NCBI RefSeq assembly: GCF_013623775.1
Contig: NZ_JABFAM010000011.1
Location: 1 to 64,000, forward strand
Direction of reading: 5' to 3'
DNA from: Rufibacter sp. XAAS-G3-1
Lineage (GTDB): Bacteria; Bacteroidota; Bacteroidia; Cytophagales; Hymenobacteraceae
Length of the DNA: 64,000 nucleotides
Part shown: piece by piece, positions 1 to 8,459 of the stretch
Layout of the letters: each line of letters starts with the position of its first letter
Position numbering within the stretch: the stretch's first letter is position 1
The notes under the pieces: generated by a model
Told to the model about the DNA's origin: nothing
Seen by the model: the letters and a program-made list of their open reading frames with translations, nothing else
Database searches by the model: none
Position numbers and translations under genes: made by a program

Positions 1-84
1 CCCCAGAAGGGTTCCTGCTCAAGATAGTCCTGTTCCTTTTTGCCTACACAATCAACAAATGTATTTAATCGCAACTTGAGTTAC
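1..84. other. Window edge, no gene seen
   Basis: This short stretch lies 3' of the small lipoprotein gene and is cut by the window edge. I see no reading frame, hairpin or repeat that I can support. Confidence 0.5.
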
Positions 85-279
85 TTAATCTATGGCAGTG
101 GTATCACCTGAGAAGCCAGCGGTGTCAATGGGAGCAGCCGTGGTTTCAGCAATATCAGTGGCGGTAGTAGCATTTTCCATGGTTTCAGAAGAGGGAGTAG
201 AAGTCTCCTGTGCTTGTTTTGATTCGCACGCAGTGAAAGTAAGCAAAACCGCCGCTGCTAATGATAGAACTATCCTCAT
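85..279 (-). CDS. Small putative lipoprotein, hypothetical
   Basis: A 64-residue product with a hydrophobic N-terminus followed by a lipobox-like TACES stretch (Cys18), then a Ser/Thr/Glu/Ala-rich tail without predicted globular structure. This is the layout of a small exported lipoprotein that is cleaved and lipidated at Cys18. Its size, the CESK motif and the acidic Ala/Thr tail closely match the protein at 37611-37838, so the two look like paralogues. It lies downstream of der on the same strand, after a hairpin that overlaps the der stop, so it is probably separately expressed. Function unknown; export and lipidation are inferred from the N-terminus only. Confidence 0.7.
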   Translation of the reverse strand: MRIVLSLAAAVLLTFTACESKQAQETSTPSSETMENATTATDIAETTAAPIDTAGFSGDTTAID

Positions 280-322
280 AAAGGGTAAAAAGCTAAATAG
301 GGTTTAGTAGGTAAGTCGCAGA

Positions 323-357
323 AGAAAGAAATAAGCGTTGGCCGCTTACTTCTTTCT
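323..357 (-). terminator. Hairpin overlapping the der stop codon
   Basis: 15-nt arms (positions 323-337 and 343-357) with one mismatch and a 5-nt loop. The stem contains the der stop codon at 346-348. Probable terminator or 3'-end stabilising stem for der. Confidence 0.5.
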
Positions 358-1659
358 GAACACTAAGTTAATGGGCACGCCCGCAAAACCAAAATGCTCG
401 CGCATACGGTTCTCCAGGAAGCGCGTGTATGATTCTTTGATGTACTGCGGCAGGTTGCAGAAAAACGCAAACGTAGGCGTGTTGGTAGGCAACTGCGTCA
501 CATACTTTATCTTCACAAACTTGCCTTTGATGGACGGCGGCGGATAGCGCTCAATCTCCTTCAGCATGGCATCGTTCAGTTTAGACGTCGGGATTTTCAT
601 ACTCCGGTTCTCGTGCACCTGAATGGCCGTTTCAATGGCCTTGTGTACCCGTTGCTTGTTCAGCACCGAGATGAAAACGATAGGCGGATAGGCGATAGGC
701 GCAATCTTCTCCAGAATGGCGTTCTCCATGTCACGCATGGTGTTGGTCTCTTTCTCCACCAAGTCCCACTTGTTCACCAAAATCACCAAACCTTTCCGGT
801 TTTTGTCGGCCAGTCCGATGATGTTCATGTCCTGGGCTTCAATGCCACGGGTGGCGTCTAGCATGACAATCACAATATCGCTTTCCTCCAGCGCGCGCAC
901 CGACCGAAGTACCGAGTAAAACTCGATGTCTTCGTGTACTTTGCTTTTCTTCCGAAGCCCGGCCGTATCTACAATGATGAATTCTTTCCCGAACGCGTTG
1001 TAGTGCGAGTGGATAGAGTCACGGGTGGTACCGGCCACGTCCGTCACGATGTTACGCTCCTCGCCCAGCAGCAAATTCACGAACGAAGACTTGCCTACGT
1101 TGGGTCTGCCCACCACGGCAATGCGCGGAATACCGGCCTCGGGGTTTTCAATTCCTTCCTCGGGGAAGTGCTTGATTACCTCATCCAGCAGTTCGCCCGT
1201 TCCAGAGCCGTTCTGGCTGGAAACCGGGTAAATCTCGCCTTCAAACCCTAAAGCGTAAAACTCACCGGCCAAGTGACCGCGCGCGTGCGTATCGGCTTTG
1301 TTGGCCACAATGTACACGGGCTTGTCTGTGCGGCGCAGTACATCGGCAAACTCTTGGTCTAATCCCGTTAAACCCGCGTCCACGTCTACCATGAACAGAA
1401 TCACATCGGCCTCTTTGATGGCCAGTTCTACCTGCTTTCTGATTTCCTCTTCAAAGATGTCATCTGACCCGCGCACGTAGCCGCCGGTGTCAATGACGGT
1501 GAAGTATTTGCCTGTCCAGTTTCCGTGGCCGTAGTGGCGGTCACGCGTCACGCCGCTCTCATTGTCCATGATGGCTTTGCGGTGCCCTACTAACCGGTTG
1601 AACAGGGTTGATTTGCCCACGTTGGGGCGTCCTACAATGGCGATTGTATTTTGTGCCAT
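346..1659 (-). CDS. der: Ribosome biogenesis GTPase Der (EngA)
   Basis: 437 residues, normal length for Der. It has the family's diagnostic tandem GTPase domains: the first P-loop GRPNVGKST at residues 10-18 with DTGG (57-60) and NKAD (120-123), and the second P-loop GRPNVGKSS at 184-192 followed by DTAG and NKWD. A basic KH-like C-terminal domain follows. Der acts in 50S subunit maturation in the cytoplasm. The start ATG at 1659 gives MAQNTIAIVGRPNVGK, as in homologues. It is downstream of era on the same strand, separated by a 207-bp gap with an inverted repeat and a family C palindrome, so two transcription units are likely. No degenerate motif was seen. Confidence 0.97.
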   Translation of the reverse strand: MAQNTIAIVGRPNVGKSTLFNRLVGHRKAIMDNESGVTRDRHYGHGNWTGKYFTVIDTGGYVRGSDDIFEEEIRKQVELAIKEADVILFMVDVDAGLTGLDQEFADVLRRTDKPVYIVANKADTHARGHLAGEFYALGFEGEIYPVSSQNGSGTGELLDEVIKHFPEEGIENPEAGIPRIAVVGRPNVGKSSFVNLLLGEERNIVTDVAGTTRDSIHSHYNAFGKEFIIVDTAGLRKKSKVHEDIEFYSVLRSVRALEESDIVIVMLDATRGIEAQDMNIIGLADKNRKGLVILVNKWDLVEKETNTMRDMENAILEKIAPIAYPPIVFISVLNKQRVHKAIETAIQVHENRSMKIPTSKLNDAMLKEIERYPPPSIKGKFVKIKYVTQLPTNTPTFAFFCNLPQYIKESYTRFLENRMREHFGFAGVPINLVFRKK

Positions 1660-1673
1660 ATCTACTTAAATGT

Positions 1674-1713
1674 GCGTTTTGAGGCTCCTTTTAAAGAATC
1701 ACTCCCAAAACGC
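1674..1713. repeat. Family C palindrome, degenerate core
   Basis: Outer arms GCGTTTTG and CAAAACGC are intact while the inner stem has decayed. It lies 15 bp upstream of the der start. Confidence 0.6.
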
Positions 1714-1763
1714 GGGTGAATCCCCGCGGTATCGCCTTCGTGGCGCCGCCTAGGGCACTATTT

Positions 1764-1869
1764 TTAGTTGTCAGTTATTAGTTATCAGTTGTTAGTGAAA
1801 AGTCAAAAGCAAAAGGGTGTACTTCTGACGGCTATTAACTTACAACTAATAACTGACAACTGACAACTA
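1764..1869. repeat. AT-rich imperfect inverted repeat
   Basis: Arms of about 31 nt (1765-1795 and 1838-1869) are built from TAGTTGTCAGTTATTAGT-like units that also repeat in tandem within each arm. The right arm ends exactly on the era stop codon (1867-1869). It could fold as a long hairpin at the era mRNA 3' end. Confidence 0.6.
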
Positions 1870-2757
1870 CAAACTATTATACCCGAACCGATCCAGCAGG
1901 CGTTTATCGGCGCGCCAGTTTTCGTTCACGCGCACGTACAGGTCCAGGAACACTTTTTTGCCGAAGAACTCTTCCATGTCCAGGCGGGCCTGGGTGCCTA
2001 CTTTCTTCAGGGCCGCGCCTTTGTCACCGATCACAATGCCTTTCTGGCTTTTGCGCTCCACACTAATTTCGGCGCGCATTCTGATGATGGTTTCGTCTTC
2101 CTTGAACTCTTCCACCACTACTTCGCAGCTGTAGGGAATCTCTTTTTTGTAGTTCAGGAAAATCTTCTCCCGTATCATCTCGGCCGCAAAGAAACGCTCA
2201 GGCTTGTCGGTTAGTTCATCTTTGGGATAATACGCCGGGTGCTCGGGGAGTAAGTCCAGAATCTTCTGGAAAACGCCGGGCGTGCCTTGGCTGTGCAACG
2301 CCGAGATGGCCAGGTATTCCTGCGCGGGTAATTGCTCTTTCCAGTACTCCACCTTGGCAACTACCTCTTCCTGCGTGGCCTGGTCAATCTTGTTGATGAG
2401 CAGCAGAATAGGGGCTTTGGCTTTGCGAAGGCGCTCCACCACTTCGCTTTCGTCGTGCTTTTCGTAGATATCGGTCACAAACAAAATGACATCGGCGTCT
2501 TCCAGCGAGGCGTGCACGAAACGCATCATGGACTCATGCAGCTCATACTGGGGCTGAATGATGCCGGGCGTGTCTGAGTACACAATCTGAAAATCCTCAG
2601 AGTTCAGGATTCCCATGATGCGGTGGCGGGTGGTTTGGGCTTTTGAGGTGATAATGGAGAGTTTCTCGCCTACCATCACGTTCATCAACGTGGACTTGCC
2701 TACGTTCGGCTTGCCGATGATGCTTACAAACCCTGCTTTGTGCGGCTTCTCTTCCAT
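1867..2757 (-). CDS. era: GTPase Era
   Basis: 296 residues from the chosen start, the usual Era length. The GTPase domain has the P-loop GKPNVGKST at about residues 15-23, switch region TTRHR, DTPG and NKID. The C-terminal KH domain carries GDKGAALKKVGTQAR (RNA binding). Era binds 16S rRNA and assists 30S assembly. An in-frame extension to 2883 exists but is unlikely: it contains a TACCTTTG promoter box at 2787-2794, adds 42 non-conserved residues, and the ATG at 2757 is preceded by a strong GGAGGTG. Divergent from hemH. Confidence 0.95.
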   Translation of the reverse strand: MEEKPHKAGFVSIIGKPNVGKSTLMNVMVGEKLSIITSKAQTTRHRIMGILNSEDFQIVYSDTPGIIQPQYELHESMMRFVHASLEDADVILFVTDIYEKHDESEVVERLRKAKAPILLLINKIDQATQEEVVAKVEYWKEQLPAQEYLAISALHSQGTPGVFQKILDLLPEHPAYYPKDELTDKPERFFAAEMIREKIFLNYKKEIPYSCEVVVEEFKEDETIIRMRAEISVERKSQKGIVIGDKGAALKKVGTQARLDMEEFFGKKVFLDLYVRVNENWRADKRLLDRFGYNSL

Positions 2758-2762
2758 TTTTA

Positions 2763-2770
2763 TCACCTCC
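2763..2770 (-). promoter_or_regulatory. Strong Shine-Dalgarno for era
   Basis: On the minus strand GGAGGTGATAAAA directly precedes the ATG at 2757. Such full anti-SD complementarity is rare in Bacteroidota and decides the start among in-frame candidates. Confidence 0.6.
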
Positions 2771-2786
2771 ATTTTGAAATAGTTTG

Positions 2787-2794
2787 CAAAGGTA
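2787..2794 (-). promoter_or_regulatory. TAnnTTTG (-7) box for era
   Basis: TACCTTTG on the minus strand, 29 nt upstream of the start at 2757. It matches the Bacteroidota sigma -7 consensus TAnnTTTG. No clear -33 TTG was found at the usual spacing. Confidence 0.55.
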
Positions 2795-2863
2795 CGGCTT
2801 TTTAATGAGTTCTGACTCAGGAGTTCAGAGGCTACCCTTGTACTTACGAGGCCCTTGCTGTTA

Positions 2864-2901
2864 CGTTTCTGGCCCATTTTCAAGAAAACAGCCTAAAACA
2901 G
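2864..2901. repeat. Family C palindrome
   Basis: CGTTTCTGGCCCATTTT paired with AAAACAGCCTAAAACAG, moderately diverged. It lies between the divergent era and hemH genes, where no 3' end exists. Confidence 0.65.
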
Positions 2902-2997
2902 GAACATGAGCCCAACGCTGGCGCGAACTGAGGGGAACGGAATATTCTCTGATCTCCATAGATATTCAAAACAATTATAGGCCAATCCTGCTTACTT

Positions 2998-3036
2998 CTG
3001 TTTCAGGCTTATTTTAAAGAAAATAACCTTAAAACC
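2998..3036. repeat. Family C palindrome
   Basis: Second copy in the era/hemH divergent region: GTTTCAGGCTTATTTT versus AAAATAACCTTAAAAC. The remainder of the 396-bp gap holds only the two promoters; no gene is seen. Confidence 0.65.
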
Positions 3037-3127
3037 GGAGTAGCCGTCTCTATAGCTCATTGAGACTATCTATTGGAAAATGATGCATATCACCCATCTG
3101 GCTCATGCCAACTGCTACTCAAATCCG

Positions 3128-3135
3128 TATCTTTG
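3128..3135 (+). promoter_or_regulatory. TAnnTTTG (-7) box for hemH
   Basis: TATCTTTG, 18 nt before the hemH ATG, predicting a leader of about 15 nt. No clear -33 box. Confidence 0.5.
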
Positions 3136-3153
3136 CCCCTCAATTGAAAGCGT

Positions 3154-4182
3154 ATGAAAAGTGGAGCCCCTGGCAAAACAGGAGTATTATTAGTGAACCT
3201 CGGCACGCCGGACTCTCCCAGCGTACCGCACGTGCGCAAATACCTGCGCGAATTTTTGTTGGATAAACGGGTGCTGGACATCGCCGCGCCTTCCAGATAC
3301 ATGTTGGTCAACGGCGTGATTGCGCCGTTCCGGGCCCCAAAATCGGCGAAGATCTATGCGCAGCTATGGACGGAACGCGGCTCGCCGTTGCTGTTCCACG
3401 GACTGGATTTGCAGCGGCTGGTGCAGGAGAAACTAGGCAAGAATTACCACGTGGCCTTTGGTATGCGGTACCAGAGCCCAAGTATTGAGAACGCCTTGAA
3501 GGAACTGCAGGAGAAAGTGGTAGACCGTATTGTGGTGCTGCCGCTGTTTCCGCAGTATGCCTCGGCCAGCACGGGTTCTGTGCAGGAGAAAGTGATGGAG
3601 ATTGTGAGCAGGTGGGAAATCATTCCAGACATCAAGTTCATCAGTACGTTCTGCAACCACCCCGGCTTTATTGGCACCTTCGCCGAGATCGCCCGTGCCC
3701 ACATGGCCCAACGCGACTACGACCACTTTGTCTTCAGTTACCACGGCTTGCCCGAGCGCCAGATCCTGAAAGGCAGCACCAAGGGCTATTGCCAGTTGGG
3801 CGTCTGTTGCAACACGTACCACAGCCGCAACCGCTACTGCTACCGTGCGCAGTGCTTCGAGACCTCGCGGCAATTGGCCAAAGCCCTGAACATTCCGGAG
3901 GATAAGTACACCGTCTCGTTTCAGTCCAGATTAGGCAAAGACCCCTGGCTGAAACCGTACTCTGATTTTGTTCTGAAAGATTTGGCCGCCGCCGGCGTGA
4001 AAAGTGTCTTGGCTTTCAGCCCCGCGTTTGTCGCCGACTGCCTGGAAACCACCATTGAAGTAGGCAAGGAATTCAAAGAAGAATTTGAAGCCGCCGGGGG
4101 CGAACACTGGCAACTGGTGGAAAGCCTGAACACACATCCAAGTTGGGTAAATGCCGTGACGCAAATGGTGCAGGAAGCTTGA
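3154..4182 (+). CDS. hemH: Ferrochelatase
   Basis: 342 residues. It begins with GKTGVLLVNLGTPDSP, the ferrochelatase N-terminal signature, carries SYHGLPERQ (His near residue 197, metal/porphyrin site) and the SPAFVADCLETTIEV motif with the second conserved acidic site near the C-terminus. It inserts Fe(II) into protoporphyrin in the last step of heme synthesis. A Cys-rich stretch with five cysteines follows the HGLPER motif; some bacterial ferrochelatases bind a [2Fe-2S] cluster, so this is a candidate ligand set, but that is inference. It stands alone, with a promoter box upstream and a strong bidirectional hairpin downstream. Start ATG 3154 is the only sensible one. Confidence 0.96.
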   Translation: MKSGAPGKTGVLLVNLGTPDSPSVPHVRKYLREFLLDKRVLDIAAPSRYMLVNGVIAPFRAPKSAKIYAQLWTERGSPLLFHGLDLQRLVQEKLGKNYHVAFGMRYQSPSIENALKELQEKVVDRIVVLPLFPQYASASTGSVQEKVMEIVSRWEIIPDIKFISTFCNHPGFIGTFAEIARAHMAQRDYDHFVFSYHGLPERQILKGSTKGYCQLGVCCNTYHSRNRYCYRAQCFETSRQLAKALNIPEDKYTVSFQSRLGKDPWLKPYSDFVLKDLAAAGVKSVLAFSPAFVADCLETTIEVGKEFKEEFEAAGGEHWQLVESLNTHPSWVNAVTQMVQEA

Positions 4183-4224
4183 GTTAGTAGTTAGTGGCAC
4201 GTATCATGTAGCAGGATTTGGATT

Positions 4225-4266
4225 CAAAAGGAGAAGCCCAGGCAAATGCCTGGGCTTCTCCTTTTG
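4225..4266. terminator. Bidirectional hairpin terminator
   Basis: Perfect 20-bp arms (4225-4244 and 4247-4266) with a 2-nt loop, A-rich on the left and T-rich on the right. It lies between the convergent hemH and LOG genes and can serve both. Confidence 0.85.
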
Positions 4267-4309
4267 TGTGGGTATCTTGTTTTCAGCCTGTTTCTTGGCA
4301 AACGTGCCC

Positions 4310-4450
4310 CAAACGCTATCCGCCCCTCTTACTGGCGCGAGTATCCAGCCTCGCCGGGAACCGAGGGCGGAGAAGCTCTTAGCATAGACGCCCGCAGGTC
4401 TAAAAACGCTACGAGGTCTTTGGAGCAAGCGGTATTGCGACGGTGACCAG
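4310..4450 (-). repeat. Family A composite repeat, degenerate, reverse orientation
   Basis: Recognisable blocks ACTGGCGCGAG, CGCCGGGAACC, GACGCCCGCAGGTCT and GCTACGAGGTCTTTGGAGCA correspond, inverted and worn, to the blocks of the copies near 16.6 and 63.6 kb. The rest of the gap to 4659 shows no gene. Confidence 0.55.
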
Positions 4451-4659
4451 CAACTCCCCTCCTAACTTAGGAAAGGTGCCCGGAGGGCGGGGCGGTAAAA
4501 AAGTACTAGCCTGAGCTATAGGAGTTATTTATCTACTATCCCGCTTTCGCTGCTAACGCTAGAGGCTGGTCAGAGACTACCCGCTATAGTTAGACACGAG
4601 TTACAAACTCGCGCCAGCGTATTCTTTGTTGTCAGGAAACCAGAGCAACTATCTCTTCC

Positions 4660-5241
4660 TTAAATCCGCTTGAAGTCTACCCATTTCTCGGTGATGACCG
4701 GTGAGTGGTTTTGAAGCAGGTTTAGCAGTTCTTCTCCTTGGTTGGCAATGATCAAATTGTGGCGTTGCTCGGCTTTCAGGAACCCTTCGGTCACGGCTTG
4801 GTCTAGCATCTGCAGAAAAGGAGTGAAGTAGCCATTTACATTGTACAGAGCAGCTGGTTTCTGAATGATCTTGAGTTGGTTCCAGGTCACAATCTCGCAG
4901 AACTCGTCAAACGTCCCGAAGCCGCCGGGCATGGCCACAAAGGCATCTGACTCGGCGGCCATGAGGGCTTTGCGCTCGTGCATGGTTTGCACCACGTGCA
5001 GTTTGGTGAGGCCCGTATGCGCAACTTCCATGTCTAGCAGGCTCTGCGGAATCACACCTACCACTTCACCGCCTCCGGCCAGCACGGCATCGGCTACCAC
5101 GCCCATCAACCCCACTTTTCCACCACCGTACACCAACCTGATCCCTTTTTGGGCGAACAGCGTTCCCAAGGCCTGGGCTGCCTCACGATAGACTGGATTG
5201 TGGCCGCTGCTGGCCCCGCAAAAAATAGCGATGCTTTTCAT
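4660..5241 (-). CDS. LOG-family (lysine decarboxylase-like) protein
   Basis: 193 residues, the normal size for the LOG family (nucleoside 5'-monophosphate phosphoribohydrolase, Rossmann fold). The catalytic and substrate-binding signature PGGFGTFDE is at residues 105-113, preceded by the conserved RKALM segment near residue 90. The N-terminal IAIFCGASSG is also typical. In plants and some bacteria LOG enzymes release free cytokinin bases; in most bacteria the physiological substrate is unknown and older annotations call them TIGR00730 or lysine decarboxylase-like. A TACCTTTG box lies 26 nt upstream of the ATG. Monocistronic, convergent with hemH. Confidence 0.9.
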   Translation of the reverse strand: MKSIAIFCGASSGHNPVYREAAQALGTLFAQKGIRLVYGGGKVGLMGVVADAVLAGGGEVVGVIPQSLLDMEVAHTGLTKLHVVQTMHERKALMAAESDAFVAMPGGFGTFDEFCEIVTWNQLKIIQKPAALYNVNGYFTPFLQMLDQAVTEGFLKAEQRHNLIIANQGEELLNLLQNHSPVITEKWVDFKRI

Positions 5242-5267
5242 CTCTGTATTGTTTTATGGATGGAAAA

Positions 5268-5275
5268 CAAAGGTA
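5268..5275 (-). promoter_or_regulatory. TAnnTTTG (-7) box for the LOG gene
   Basis: TACCTTTG on the minus strand upstream of the start at 5241. No -33 TTG at canonical spacing. Confidence 0.5.
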
Positions 5276-5293
5276 GCGATTCCCGCAGTTTCT

Positions 5294-5328
5294 GTTTTAG
5301 GCCTCTTTTCAGAAAAACAGGCTTAAAC
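5294..5328. repeat. Family C palindrome
   Basis: GTTTTAGGCCTCTTTT paired with AAAACAGGCTTAAAC. It lies just upstream of the LOG promoter. Confidence 0.7.
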
Positions 5329-5384
5329 TAAACTCCCTTACCCATTCCGCAAGTTGAAAACCTGAAGCAGAAGGTGCGAGGCTA

Positions 5385-5417
5385 CTTTAGGGCCGTTTTT
5401 CTAAAAACAGCCCTAAG
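5385..5417. repeat. Family C palindrome interrupted at its right end
   Basis: CTTTAGGGCCGTTTTT and AAAAACAGCCCTA form the stem. The right terminal AAAG is found only after the family B element that follows (position 5524 on), as if B inserted here. Confidence 0.65.
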
Positions 5418-5523
5418 AGCATGTTTAAATTTCATCTTTGCGCTACAAACGACCATAAAAAGAACCTGCGTTCACCTTTTTCTGGCCGTTTTCGCCAGCA
5501 AACCTCAAATTTAAACAAGCTCT
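5416..5523. repeat. Family B MITE-like element, about 108 bp
   Basis: Ends AGAGCATGTTTAAATTTC and AAATTTAAACAAGCTCT are near-perfect terminal inverted repeats. The interior carries TTTGCGCTACAAACGACC and AGAACCTGCGTTCACC blocks shared with copies at 32.8, 44.4 and 52.9 kb. No ORF. Confidence 0.8.
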
Positions 5524-5530
5524 AAAGCAG

Positions 5531-5560
5531 AAACGGGAGCCACTAACGCAGCTCCCGTTT
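5531..5560 (-). terminator. Hairpin terminator downstream of proS
   Basis: Perfect 10-bp arms AAACGGGAGC and GCTCCCGTTT with a 10-nt loop, about 50 nt beyond the proS stop. Confidence 0.6.
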
Positions 5561-5612
5561 TTATCTAACATCAGGAGACATTTTCAAATCTCCTCATTTC
5601 CACATCTTCAAA

Positions 5613-7091
5613 TTAATACGCTCGCGCAAAGTACACGCGTCTGTTGGACGGTTTACCAGTCACCATGTCCACGCCTTCTTCCTCAGGAGTATCCAGGGCA
5701 ATGCAGCGGATGGTGGCTTTGGTTTCTTCTTTGATGCGTTCCTCGGTTTCCGGGGTGCCGTCCCAGTGGGCCAGGATGAAGCCGGGCTTCTCGTCCAGCA
5801 GGCGCTTGAACTCTTCGTAGGAGTCCACCTTGGTAGTATTCGCTTCCCTGAAGTCTAAGGCTCTTTGGAAGATACTGGTTTGCATCTCGTCCAGCAACGC
5901 TGGAATCAGGTTCACCAGATCGTCAAACTGCTGCGAGCTTTTCTCTTTGGTGTCACGGCGGGCTACTTCGGCGGTGCCGTTCTCCAGGTCGCGGCCACCA
6001 ATGGCGATGCGTACGGGTACACCCTTCAGCTCCCACTCGGCAAACTTGAAGCCGGGGCGCTCGGTGTCACGGTCGTCAAACTTCACAGAGATGCCTTTGG
6101 CCTCCAGTTGTTTTTTTAAGCCTAAAACCTTTTCAGAGATTTGCACCAGTTGCTCCTCCCCTTTGTAAATAGGCACAATCACTACCTGGATAGGCGCCAG
6201 TTTTGGAGGTAGCACTAGTCCTTCGTCATCTGAGTGGGCCATGACCAGAGCGCCCATCAGACGGGTACTTACGCCCCAGGAAGTTCCCCATACGTGCTCC
6301 AACCCGCCTTCTTTGGTCGCGAACTTCACGTCAAACGCTTGCGCGAAGTTCTGGCCCAGAAAGTGGGAGGTGCCGGCCTGCAGGGCTTTCCCGTCTTGCA
6401 TCAAGCCTTCAATGCAGTAGGTATCCAAAGCTCCGGCGAAGCGTTCGTTGGGTGTTTTCTTACCTCGTACTACTGGCAAAGCCAGGAAGTTCTCGGCGAA
6501 ATCGGCGTAGACGTGCAGCATGCGCTCGGTTTCTTCCACGGCTTCCTGGGCGGTGGCGTGGGCGGTGTGCCCTTCCTGCCACAGGAACTCGGCGGTCCGC
6601 AGGAACAGGCGCGTGCGCATTTCCCAGCGTACTACGTTGGCCCATTGGTTGATGAGCAGCGGCAGGTCGCGGTAGCTTTGGATCCAACCTTTGTAAGTGC
6701 TCCAGATAATGGCCTCTGAGGTAGGGCGCACAATGAGTTCTTCCTCCAGTTTGGCGTTGGGGTCTACGCGCAGTTTGCCGGGCTTGTCGGGATCGGTTTG
6801 CAGGCGGTAGTGCGTGACCACGGCACATTCTTTGGCGAAGCCTTCGGCGTTCTGTTCTTCGGCCTCAAACAAACTTTTGGGCACAAATAGGGGAAAATAC
6901 GCGTTGGAATGTCCTGTTGCTTTAAACATGTCATCCAGCACGCGCTGCATCTTTTCCCAGATGGCGTACCCGTACGGTTTGATGACCATGCAGCCGCGTA
7001 CGGCCGAATTCTCGGCCAGTCCGGCCCGTTTTACTAACTCATTATACCACAGCGAATAATCTTCACTGCGTTTAGGCAACCCTTTGCTCAT
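5613..7091 (-). CDS. proS: Proline--tRNA ligase (archaeal/eukaryotic-like short type)
   Basis: 492 residues, the length of the type without the bacterial editing insertion. Class II synthetase motifs are visible: motif 2 region [20 protein letters not shown] and motif 3 region [11 protein letters not shown]. The C-terminus ends in ARAY, typical of the archaeal/eukaryotic-like ProRS whose C-terminal domain ends in Tyr. It charges tRNA-Pro in the cytoplasm. The start gives [20 protein letters not shown], as in family members. Divergent from the lipoprotein gene at 7293; the 201-bp gap contains AT-rich sequence but no clear promoter box for either gene. Confidence 0.96.
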   Translation of the reverse strand: MSKGLPKRSEDYSLWYNELVKRAGLAENSAVRGCMVIKPYGYAIWEKMQRVLDDMFKATGHSNAYFPLFVPKSLFEAEEQNAEGFAKECAVVTHYRLQTDPDKPGKLRVDPNAKLEEELIVRPTSEAIIWSTYKGWIQSYRDLPLLINQWANVVRWEMRTRLFLRTAEFLWQEGHTAHATAQEAVEETERMLHVYADFAENFLALPVVRGKKTPNERFAGALDTYCIEGLMQDGKALQAGTSHFLGQNFAQAFDVKFATKEGGLEHVWGTSWGVSTRLMGALVMAHSDDEGLVLPPKLAPIQVVIVPIYKGEEQLVQISEKVLGLKKQLEAKGISVKFDDRDTERPGFKFAEWELKGVPVRIAIGGRDLENGTAEVARRDTKEKSSQQFDDLVNLIPALLDEMQTSIFQRALDFREANTTKVDSYEEFKRLLDEKPGFILAHWDGTPETEERIKEETKATIRCIALDTPEEEGVDMVTGKPSNRRVYFARAY

Positions 7092-7292
7092 TTTTTGTAT
7101 CTTTGATAAAGAAGAAATATATAGCGAATCCTGAATAACCCGGCATAGAATTTGCTTCTTTTTTGAAGAATTCTATACCTTTTCGGTTCAAAAATACGTT
7201 AATAAATCTGAATAGAAACGTTGGCGAACCGGATACTCGTGTGACTAGGCTTCGTGAATTGATCTGCATCCATTACCAACTACTATACTCCC

Positions 7293-8438
7293 ATGAAATA
7301 TACTACAAATAAACTGCTGATACTTCCGCTCCTGGGTTTTCTGGCGGCTGGGTGTACCACGTCTTCTAACTTACAAACCAGTGAGGTAGATGATGTGTAC
7401 TTTTCCTCCCAAGACAAGGTTACCTACGTGGAACCGGCCTTGGACATGACGGTAGAAGGGGCTTTCTCCTCTGAAACCAATGACGCCTCAGAGGGAGGGG
7501 ACATAACAGAGCGCGTGAGCGACCCTGGGTCTTATGCCCAAACCAACCGCAGAAACAATACCCCTTACCAGTACTCTTACTATGATGCGCCGTTCGGGAA
7601 TCCTTTTTATGCGTATGCCTCGCCTTTTTACTCGCCGGGCCGCTATTACTCCAGAGCGATCATGATGGATCCCTGGATGGATCCTTTTTATGATCCGTTC
7701 TACGGCCCAAGCATGGCCAGTATGGCTATGTATGATCCTTTCTGGCCGCGTCCGGGCTTGTCTATTGGCATAGGCCTTGGCTTTGGCCGGTATTACAATC
7801 CGTGGGGCTACGGCTACGGTTATGGCAATCCTTACAGATACGGTGGCTTGTATGGCGGTGGGTACTATGACAACTATTATGGTACTGGCGGAAGGGTAAT
7901 TGCCAACAGAGTGTCTTATGGCCGCCGCGATGACAGAAGCTCTAATGTGGCAGGCCGCAATCCTAACATCTCGCGGGACAACCGCGGAAGTGTTGCCGCC
8001 CCGGCCACGAACAGGTCTGGCAACGCCCTTATCCAACCGGGCAGCAGAACCAGCAATGCCACCATTGAACCTGGCAGCAGCAGAACCCGTTCTTCTTCCA
8101 GAGCTGGGGTCACCAATGCAGACGGCACAGTACAGCCGCGCCGCAGACAGATCTCTACTCCGGCAGGAAGCCAGACCCAGGAAATAAATGCTCCGGCCCA
8201 AAGAAGGTCACGTGTCAGCACCGGCTCAGAAGTTAGCCAGCCTACCAGACGCCAGCGGACGGAGTACACGCCAGCTCCAAGGCCAACCGAGACCCGTACC
8301 CGCTCTTATGAACCAGCCCGTTCGTATGAGCCGTCCCGCTCCTCCTCCTATGAGCCATCGCGTTCATCGTCTTCCGGCACCAGCGGTGGCGGCGGAAGCA
8401 GCTCAGGTGGTGGTGGAAGCCGCAGAGGCAGAAATTAA
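7293..8438 (+). CDS. Gly/Tyr- and Ser/Arg-rich putative lipoprotein
   Basis: 381 residues. The N-terminal hydrophobic segment ends in a lipobox LAAGC (Cys21), so a lipid-anchored envelope protein is likely. Residues about 100-200 are aromatic low-complexity with DPF and GYGYG repeats. The second half is basic and Ser-rich with repeated RSYEPSRSS-like units and a terminal run of Gly-rich repeats ending RRGRN. I recognise no enzymatic domain. Composition suggests a surface-exposed, flexible protein. A 21-bp gap to the following OmpP1-like gene suggests a two-gene operon and possibly a shared envelope role. Function unknown. Confidence 0.85.
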   Translation: MKYTTNKLLILPLLGFLAAGCTTSSNLQTSEVDDVYFSSQDKVTYVEPALDMTVEGAFSSETNDASEGGDITERVSDPGSYAQTNRRNNTPYQYSYYDAPFGNPFYAYASPFYSPGRYYSRAIMMDPWMDPFYDPFYGPSMASMAMYDPFWPRPGLSIGIGLGFGRYYNPWGYGYGYGNPYRYGGLYGGGYYDNYYGTGGRVIANRVSYGRRDDRSSNVAGRNPNISRDNRGSVAAPATNRSGNALIQPGSRTSNATIEPGSSRTRSSSRAGVTNADGTVQPRRRQISTPAGSQTQEINAPAQRRSRVSTGSEVSQPTRRQRTEYTPAPRPTETRTRSYEPARSYEPSRSSSYEPSRSSSSGTSGGGGSSSGGGGSRRGRN

Positions 8439-8459
8439 TCCTTTTCTCTCAAAAACTAC

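Noticed and set aside
346-1659. Several plus-strand frames of 60-105 residues antisense to der, era and proS
   Set aside because: They mirror the codon pattern of the strong minus-strand genes, lack start context and have no recognisable domains.
2757-2883. Longer Era start
   Set aside because: The added 42 residues span a TAnnTTTG promoter box and a Shine-Dalgarno sequence and are not Era-like.
7098-7105. TATCTTTG as a plus-strand promoter for the lipoprotein at 7293
   Set aside because: It lies almost 190 bp upstream, without a TTG at usual spacing, in the divergent gap; not convincing.
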